Shown piece by piece: positions 54,824 to 64,000 of a DNA stretch of 64,000 nucleotides (within the stretch, counting starts at the first letter, position 1; each line of letters starts with the position of its first letter). This DNA is from Deltaproteobacteria bacterium (GTDB lineage: Bacteria; Myxococcota_A; Polyangia; Polyangiales; JADJMO01). Under the pieces are notes generated by a model, which was not told the origin of the DNA, did no database searches, and worked only from the letters and a program-made list of their open reading frames with translations. The DNA lies in assembly GCA_025363655.1 (NCBI GenBank), contig JANYDK010000063.1, forward strand, positions 1 through 64,000. Direction: 5' to 3'. A program made the translations under genes and the position numbers.

Positions 54824-56866
54824 CTATCGAACGCGCCGACGACGCAAGAACATGAGGCCCGCGATCGCGAAGCCGGCGAAGGTCGCGGTGGTCTCGTCGC
54901 CGGGCGTGTCGGTCATGCGGCACGAGCACCCTCCGCTGGCATCGCCGTTCGCCTCGAAGCTCACGCCCCCGTCGACGCCTGCATCGGGAGGTCCGCCGCT
55001 CGGCGTCGTCGCGCGCAGATCGTCGAGCACGAAGTCTCCGTTGCCCGTCGAGACGGGATCGAGACGAAGCTTGGTGATGGTGCCCTTCCACGAAGGGTGC
55101 GCGTGGAGATCGACGATTACGTCGTGGAACGCGCCGTCGGCAGGAATGTCGACATCGACCGCGCGCGCTTCGGCGAACCCAGGCGCGTCGGTGGTGGCGA
55201 AGTACAAACGCGCCGGCGTGGCGAACGGCGTCTTCGCACGAACTTTCACCGCCCCGTAGGCCTCGGCCGAGAAGCTGGTATCGGGCCCGATCGCTTGCGG
55301 ATCGTCGCCGGTGCAGGTGATGAGCAACGTCTGATCGCTCTTCGCCGCGAGGCTCGCCGCACCCGAGGGCGCGAAGCCTTCGAGCACTTGACCATCGAAG
55401 CTCCAACGCACGTGCGAATAGACGTCCAGATCGAGCGCCGCGCGGAGATCGCCGCCGTTGAACTTCTGCGCACCCCCGACGTTGGTGGGCGCCGCGTCCC
55501 ACGAAGCCTTGGTGTAGATGCCCGGCGCGTCCTTGACCCACACGCGCAACTGCGGATGCGGCGTGACGGCGCCCATCGAGTAGAGCGGCGAGTTCACCGT
55601 CAGGTGGAGGCGCTTGGTCTCCTTCGGCGAGAGCGCGTTCATGTTGAACGAAAGCGATTTTCCCGGCGCATCGTGAGGCGGATTGTCGGGCCTGGCGTCG
55701 GCGTCGTTGACCTTGAACGTCCCCGGCGTGCCGTTGTCCGATTGGATCTCGTAGTGGGCGATCGTCAGATACGGATCACCGACGTCGACGCCGAGCGTGA
55801 GCGCCGAGGTCGCCGCGCCGCCGCTGTTGCTGACGGTGAGATCGACGGTGATCGCCGCGTCGCCTTCGAAGGCGTCACCTACGCCCTTCGATACGCCGTC
55901 GTCGAAGCGATCTTTGGCGTCGGTGCTCGCGTGCACTTCGAAGAGCGCGCCCGAGGGAGGCGTCGCTCCGCCCGGACAATCGGTGACGTTGAGGGGTGAA
56001 GGATCGGAGATGGCCGCGCTCGGTGAGCCGCACGAAGCACAGATCTCCGACTTCTTCGGATACGAGAGCGGGAAGCCTTTGTAGCCGGCGGTGCCCGTCT
56101 CCTTGAGACCATACGGCACGCGCACGTATCCCCAGATGAGCTCTTGGTACGGGTAGTTGCCGCCGGAGAGCCCGCCCGGATCGCGGTACGGTTTCCGATC
56201 GGCCGGATAGGCGGGGTTGTTCGGGTTGTTCTTGAACGCGAGCCCGTTGTACGCCCACGTCGCGATGTACCAGTCCTCGATGACGTCGAGTCGGTTGTCG
56301 CCGACCGAAGGCGTCGCCGCCCATTTCTGTCCGAGAATTTGGCTGCCGACCGAGACGTTGTAGGCCGGGTCGGAGGCGACGAGGTTGGCATCGTAGGCGC
56401 TGGTCTCGCCGGTGCGCATGCCGCTCGTCACCTGCATGAGGCCGTAACCGCAGTCGAAGGCGATGATCGTCTGCGAGACGCCGGTGCACGTCGGACCGGT
56501 CGGCACACAGAACTGGTGCCACGCCACCGACTCCTGCACCGAGATCGCCTTCAGGAGCACGCACGGATAGCGCGCGGGCGTCTTCGTCGCCGGGTGCGGT
56601 TTTCCAGCGCCATCGTTGAGCGTGAGCGAATACGTCCAACCGAGCGAGCCATAGACGCTCGGGCCCGGCGCGATCTTGTCGAAGAGATCGGAGAGCTCGG
56701 TGAACGTCGGGTTCGGCTTCGCCACCGGCGCGACGCGGCATGTGGTGTAGCTCGGGCAGAAGGTCGGTCCGCAACCGGCGCCGGCATCGCGTGCGATGGC
56801 GACGACGCCGAGCGTGAGCCCCGCGAGGAGCGCGCCGCCGAAGAGAGCGCGGTTTCGTGCATTCAC
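54824..56866 (-). CDS. Lytic-transglycosylase-like protein with MYXO-CTERM tail
   Basis: A 680-residue exported protein. After the signal peptide (~1-31) residues ~90-260 resemble an SLT transglycosylase: a Glu in LLKAISVQESVAW (candidate catalytic acid), CGYGLMQVTSG, and WAYNG. The middle and C-terminal parts (~290-620) are beta-sandwich domains. The end reads GGCSCRM, then a hydrophobic helix and RRRRVR, which is the MYXO-CTERM sorting signal (Cys processed by a myxosortase, then surface delivery). Start GTG overlaps the upstream beta-propeller gene's stop by 4 nt (GTGA). Its stop is 5 nt from the convergent NFACT gene. Confidence 0.85.
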   Translation of the reverse strand: MNARNRALFGGALLAGLTLGVVAIARDAGAGCGPTFCPSYTTCRVAPVAKPNPTFTELSDLFDKIAPGPSVYGSLGWTYSLTLNDGAGKPHPATKTPARYPCVLLKAISVQESVAWHQFCVPTGPTCTGVSQTIIAFDCGYGLMQVTSGMRTGETSAYDANLVASDPAYNVSVGSQILGQKWAATPSVGDNRLDVIEDWYIATWAYNGLAFKNNPNNPAYPADRKPYRDPGGLSGGNYPYQELIWGYVRVPYGLKETGTAGYKGFPLSYPKKSEICASCGSPSAAISDPSPLNVTDCPGGATPPSGALFEVHASTDAKDRFDDGVSKGVGDAFEGDAAITVDLTVSNSGGAATSALTLGVDVGDPYLTIAHYEIQSDNGTPGTFKVNDADARPDNPPHDAPGKSLSFNMNALSPKETKRLHLTVNSPLYSMGAVTPHPQLRVWVKDAPGIYTKASWDAAPTNVGGAQKFNGGDLRAALDLDVYSHVRWSFDGQVLEGFAPSGAASLAAKSDQTLLITCTGDDPQAIGPDTSFSAEAYGAVKVRAKTPFATPARLYFATTDAPGFAEARAVDVDIPADGAFHDVIVDLHAHPSWKGTITKLRLDPVSTGNGDFVLDDLRATTPSGGPPDAGVDGGVSFEANGDASGGCSCRMTDTPGDETTATFAGFAIAGLMFLRRRRVR

Positions 56867-58053
56867 GGCGCACCTCCCGCGCCCGCGAGAAATCCAATCG
56901 CGGTCACCTCGTCGTGCGTCGACGCTGCGGGCACGATCGCCACTTGGATGCCGCTCACCGGATCGTAGGCGAACGTGCGCGGCGGCTCGTCACCGGCTTG
57001 GACCTTCGGCGTGTGGCGCACCGCGATCCATCGTCCGTCTCCGCTGACGTGCGTGACCGCGTCGCTGCCGTCGCCGAAGGGCGCGATCAACGCATATTTT
57101 CCCGAGGAAGGCGCGATGGTGGCGAGCCCATGATCGCCTTCGCTGGAGAGCGCGACCTCGCCCGTCGGGAGCGCGAAGGGCATCGCGTGATCGTTCGTGG
57201 TGGTGAAGAGCGCGCGCATCGACGACGTCGACGGATCGAGCGCCACGACCTGCCAAGTCTGCGCTTTCGGCGCCGTCAGATCGACGAAGACGAGCCGCTG
57301 GTGCACCGCGTCCCACGAGAAATCGCGCGCGAAGGGCGCGATCGCCGGCGAGAGATCGCGTGACGTGCCGGCCACCGGATCGATCGCGATCACCGAAGCG
57401 CCCGTGCGCGTCGAGAGATAGACGACGACCTCCTCACGGCCCGCCTCCGTCAACGTCGCGAGGAATGCTTGGTAGCCGTGCGTGCGAAAGAGCGTGTGCA
57501 ACGTCCCGGTTCCCGGATCGACGGCGTCGATGGTCAAGACGTCGTCGCGAAGCAGCAACTGCTGCGACTCGGTGTCCGTCGGCTCGGGCCCATCTTGCCC
57601 GCGCGCGACGATCACCATGCCGCTCTTGGTGACGATCGGCGCCTGCGCTTTCGCGACGCCGCTGCACAGCTTGGCCACGCCTTTGGCGTCGATGCGATGG
57701 AGCGCGTTGGCGTACGACGAGTGACGATCGCCGTCTTCGGCGAGCACCACGTACGCGGTGAGGCCGTCACGCGCGACGATTCCGCGACGCGCCGAGCCCG
57801 GCGGATGAACGACGGCGCCGAGCTTGGTCAGCGATGCGGTGCTCTTTCCGGGCGTGACGTCGGCGACGCTGAACGTCGTCTCGCTGCCATCGACGGCTCC
57901 ATGAAGGACGCCGAGCCGCACGCTCGTCGGCGGCGAGGGTGGCGCCGAGGGCCCCGCCTGCGCAGAGGGACTGCGCGATCGAGTGAGCAGGCCGACGGTG
58001 ACGAGGGCGCCGGCGAGACCCGCGAGGAGGAGGTAGCGTTGCGAAGCACGCAT
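56863..58053 (-). CDS. Membrane-anchored beta-propeller protein
   Basis: A 396-residue protein with one N-terminal transmembrane helix (signal anchor, ~7-23), an Ala/Pro/Ser linker and then a repeat pattern of WD40/TolB-like blades (segments such as RRGIVARDGLTAYVVLAEDG, DFSWDAVHQRLVFVDLT, ASSGKYALIAPFGDG). No catalytic residues stand out. It is translationally coupled to the MYXO-CTERM transglycosylase downstream, so it may present or regulate it. The ATG at 58053 was chosen because the frame upstream is Arg/Ser-rich and not conserved-looking. Confidence 0.7.
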   Translation of the reverse strand: MRASQRYLLLAGLAGALVTVGLLTRSRSPSAQAGPSAPPSPPTSVRLGVLHGAVDGSETTFSVADVTPGKSTASLTKLGAVVHPPGSARRGIVARDGLTAYVVLAEDGDRHSSYANALHRIDAKGVAKLCSGVAKAQAPIVTKSGMVIVARGQDGPEPTDTESQQLLLRDDVLTIDAVDPGTGTLHTLFRTHGYQAFLATLTEAGREEVVVYLSTRTGASVIAIDPVAGTSRDLSPAIAPFARDFSWDAVHQRLVFVDLTAPKAQTWQVVALDPSTSSMRALFTTTNDHAMPFALPTGEVALSSEGDHGLATIAPSSGKYALIAPFGDGSDAVTHVSGDGRWIAVRHTPKVQAGDEPPRTFAYDPVSGIQVAIVPAASTHDEVTAIGFLAGAGGAP

Positions 58054-58190
58054 GTGGGCTGGATCGTAGCAGCGTCGCTGTATTTCTTCGGCCCCGTCCG
58101 ACACGAGCGGACGACGCAGCATGAGGACGATCACGGTGTCACTCGTCGGAGACGGCGAGGGGCAAAAGGAGCTGCTATATCGCCTCTCCG

Positions 58191-58544
58191 ATGTACGCCG
58201 TCGCCCGTGCAACCGCCCTCGCGCTCGCGCTCTCGCTCGCCGCGCTTGGCTGCAGCTATCCGGTCGGTGATTACGTCTTTACCGACACGGCGACCGACGC
58301 GGTGACCGACGCAGGCCACGCCGACGCGACGATCGACGGCGGCGCGCCCGACACGGCGAACGACAGCGGACCCATCGACGGCACGGTCGAGGTCCTCACC
58401 ATCTGCACGCCTCCGAAGAGCGCGTGCGGCATCGACTGCGTCAACCTCCAGAACAACGAAAGCCACTGCGGCAGCTGCGACTTCTCCTGCGCGACCGGCG
58501 AGGTCTGCAAGGGCGGCAAGTGCCGCGGTGGAGACGGTGGCTAG
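58191..58544 (+). CDS. Small Cys-rich lipoprotein
   Basis: A 117-residue lipoprotein (lipobox ALGC, Cys21). An Asp/Thr/Ala tether (~30-70) is followed by a Cys-rich C-terminal part with six Cys (CTPPKSACGIDC, HCGSCDFSC, CKGGKC), a pattern often found repeated in larger myxobacterial surface proteins. It is divergent from the beta-propeller gene and convergent with serS. No function assigned. Confidence 0.7.
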   Translation: MYAVARATALALALSLAALGCSYPVGDYVFTDTATDAVTDAGHADATIDGGAPDTANDSGPIDGTVEVLTICTPPKSACGIDCVNLQNNESHCGSCDFSCATGEVCKGGKCRGGDGG

Positions 58545-58574
58545 CGGGCGCGAAGTCGTCTGCGAAGGTCGCAG

Positions 58575-62950
<4,376 letters not shown>

Positions 62951-62986
62951 TTTGGTCCGTCATCCCTTTGGAGGAGAGGTCCCAAC

Positions 62987-64000
62987 GTGACAGTTCGCCG
63001 GCCGCAACCCTTCGCGTTTTTCGTCGCCGCCACCTTGATGGCGTGCGCGGGCGGCGAAGCCCCGGCTGGAGCCCCACGCGCCGACAGCGGGCATCCACCC
63101 GACGGAATTCTTCTCACCGATGGTGGTGCAACCGTCGACAGTGGCGAACCCTTCCCGACCTTCGACTCGCCCCCGCCCGACGGCGCTGGCCATGCTGACG
63201 TGGATCTCCCCGATGCGCCTCCAGCTGCCCGCGCCGAGCAGCTGGCGCTCGGCCTTCTCCACACCTGCGCACGTCTCGCCGACGGCACGGTGCGCTGCTT
63301 CGGCGACGGACGCGGCGGCGAGCTCGGCGACGGACGCAACATCGATCGCTCGTTCTCGTATCCGGTCTTCGGGCTCGACTCGGTGGCCGAAGTCGCCTCC
63401 GCGAACATGCGTCGTCGCACGTGCGCGAGGAAGGTCGACGGCACCGTTCGTTGCTGGGGCGCCTTCGACGATCTGCTGACGCTCCCCGACACCTGCTCGT
63501 TCGGCGATTCGACGGGCCTTCATGCTTGCTCGCGGACGCCGACGCCGGTGACGATGCCGGGCTCGGTCCTCGAGGTGTCGCTCGGCGGACAGACCTGCGT
63601 CGTGCGCAACGATGGCACCGTCCGCTGCCTCGGCGACACGGCCAATTTCTTCGACGCACCCGACGGGCTCACCGACATCGCCGAGGTCGCGGTCGGCGAT
63701 GATCACGCGTGCGCGCGTCGCGACGACGGCACCGTCTACTGCTGGGGCCAAGGCTCTCTCGGGCAACTCGGGTTCGACGGCAGCGACATCTGCGTCACCG
63801 ACGTCGGCGAAGGCCGCTGCAGCAAGCTCGCCCGCCTCGTCACCGGCCTCACCGGCGTCGCACGTCTCGGCGCCGGCGACTCGTTCACCTGCGCGATGAT
63901 CGTCGATGGCACCGTGCAGTGCTGGGGCGCCAATTTCGCCGGCCAGCTCGGCTATGGCGCGGTCGACAACTGCACCAAGTACGCGTACCCGTGCGGCATT
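62987..64000 (+). CDS. RCC1-repeat lipoprotein, 3' end beyond window
   Basis: The first 338 codons of a lipoprotein (GTG start with GAGGAGAGG at a good distance; lipobox LMAC, Cys20). After a Pro/Asp tether come repeats of the RCC1/BNR-like propeller type: HTCARLADGTVRCFGDGRGG, ACARRDDGTVYCWGQGSLGQ, FTCAMIVDGTVQCWGANFAG, spaced ~45-60 residues. They repeat the motif CA...DGTVxCWG and are likely closed by Cys pairs. The frame stays open to base 64000. Such proteins are usually seven-bladed and surface-exposed; binding partner unknown. It follows the kinase gene by 36 nt. Confidence 0.85.
   Translation, partial: MTVRRPQPFAFFVAATLMACAGGEAPAGAPRADSGHPPDGILLTDGGATVDSGEPFPTFDSPPPDGAGHADVDLPDAPPAARAEQLALGLLHTCARLADGTVRCFGDGRGGELGDGRNIDRSFSYPVFGLDSVAEVASANMRRRTCARKVDGTVRCWGAFDDLLTLPDTCSFGDSTGLHACSRTPTPVTMPGSVLEVSLGGQTCVVRNDGTVRCLGDTANFFDAPDGLTDIAEVAVGDDHACARRDDGTVYCWGQGSLGQLGFDGSDICVTDVGEGRCSKLARLVTGLTGVARLGAGDSFTCAMIVDGTVQCWGANFAGQLGYGAVDNCTKYAYPCGI

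Overview
The window is chromosomal DNA of a high-GC Gram-negative bacterium, most likely a member of the Myxococcota (Polyangiales/Sorangiineae-like). The signs are very high GC with GC-biased third codon positions, many lipoproteins with Asp/Thr/Ser-rich tethers and Cys-rich bodies, two membrane-anchored Ser/Thr kinases and a PP2C phosphatase, a MYXO-CTERM-type C-terminus, an AgmX/TonB-like periplasmic protein and dense gene packing with ATGA/GTGA/TTGA overlaps. I see no transposase, integrase, tRNA, rRNA or CRISPR array. The core genes ileS, prfA, htpG and serS argue for stable chromosome rather than a plasmid or island. The genus is inferred, not proven.

Layout. 1-5864 (minus): a cytochrome c/sugar-dehydrogenase lipoprotein, then a tightly overlapping FHA - TPR lipoprotein - CpaF-like ATPase - FHA-like run that leaves the window at base 1. 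6086-7630: a small membrane protein and a Cys-rich/ferritin-like fusion, divergently arranged. 7620-13566 (minus): ileS, a CDF metal transporter, a possible 41-codon gene, a DUF3817 membrane protein and an aldo/keto reductase in one packed run. 13768-15352: LysM/peptidoglycan-binding protein overlapped with a His/Cys-dyad protein of unknown role. 15408-19337: large lipoprotein, di-haem peroxidase and small Cys-rich lipoprotein. 19359-21259 (minus): two paralogous Cys-pair lipoproteins on either side of a ferritin-like protein. 21345-28257: HIT protein, a 1485-residue TPR protein, two small lipoproteins and a cyclophilin lipoprotein.

28337-30411 (minus): a PD-(D/E)XK-like nuclease translationally coupled to a SNF2-type helicase. 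30510-46406: lipoproteins, PP2C phosphatase, htpG, an HD-like/methyltransferase fusion, GNAT acetyltransferase, prfA, a rifampin-phosphotransferase-like dikinase coupled to a pseudouridine synthase, and an exported protein, ending at a strong bidirectional terminator (45463-45508). 46824-53434: Ser/Thr kinase with its own terminator, then a TPR/(Gly-Thr)23/TonB-dependent receptor with a partner lipoprotein. 53457-64000: a short NFACT protein, a MYXO-CTERM lytic transglycosylase-like protein, a beta-propeller protein, serS, a second kinase and an RCC1-repeat lipoprotein that runs off the right edge.

Much of the window codes for the cell envelope: peroxide/metal handling (peroxidase, ferritin-like proteins, CDF), wall binding or cutting (LysM, transglycosylase), outer-membrane uptake, and phospho-signalling. 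The best candidates for undescribed systems are the Cys-pair/ferritin-like cassette, the nuclease-helicase pair and the LysM/His-Cys pair.
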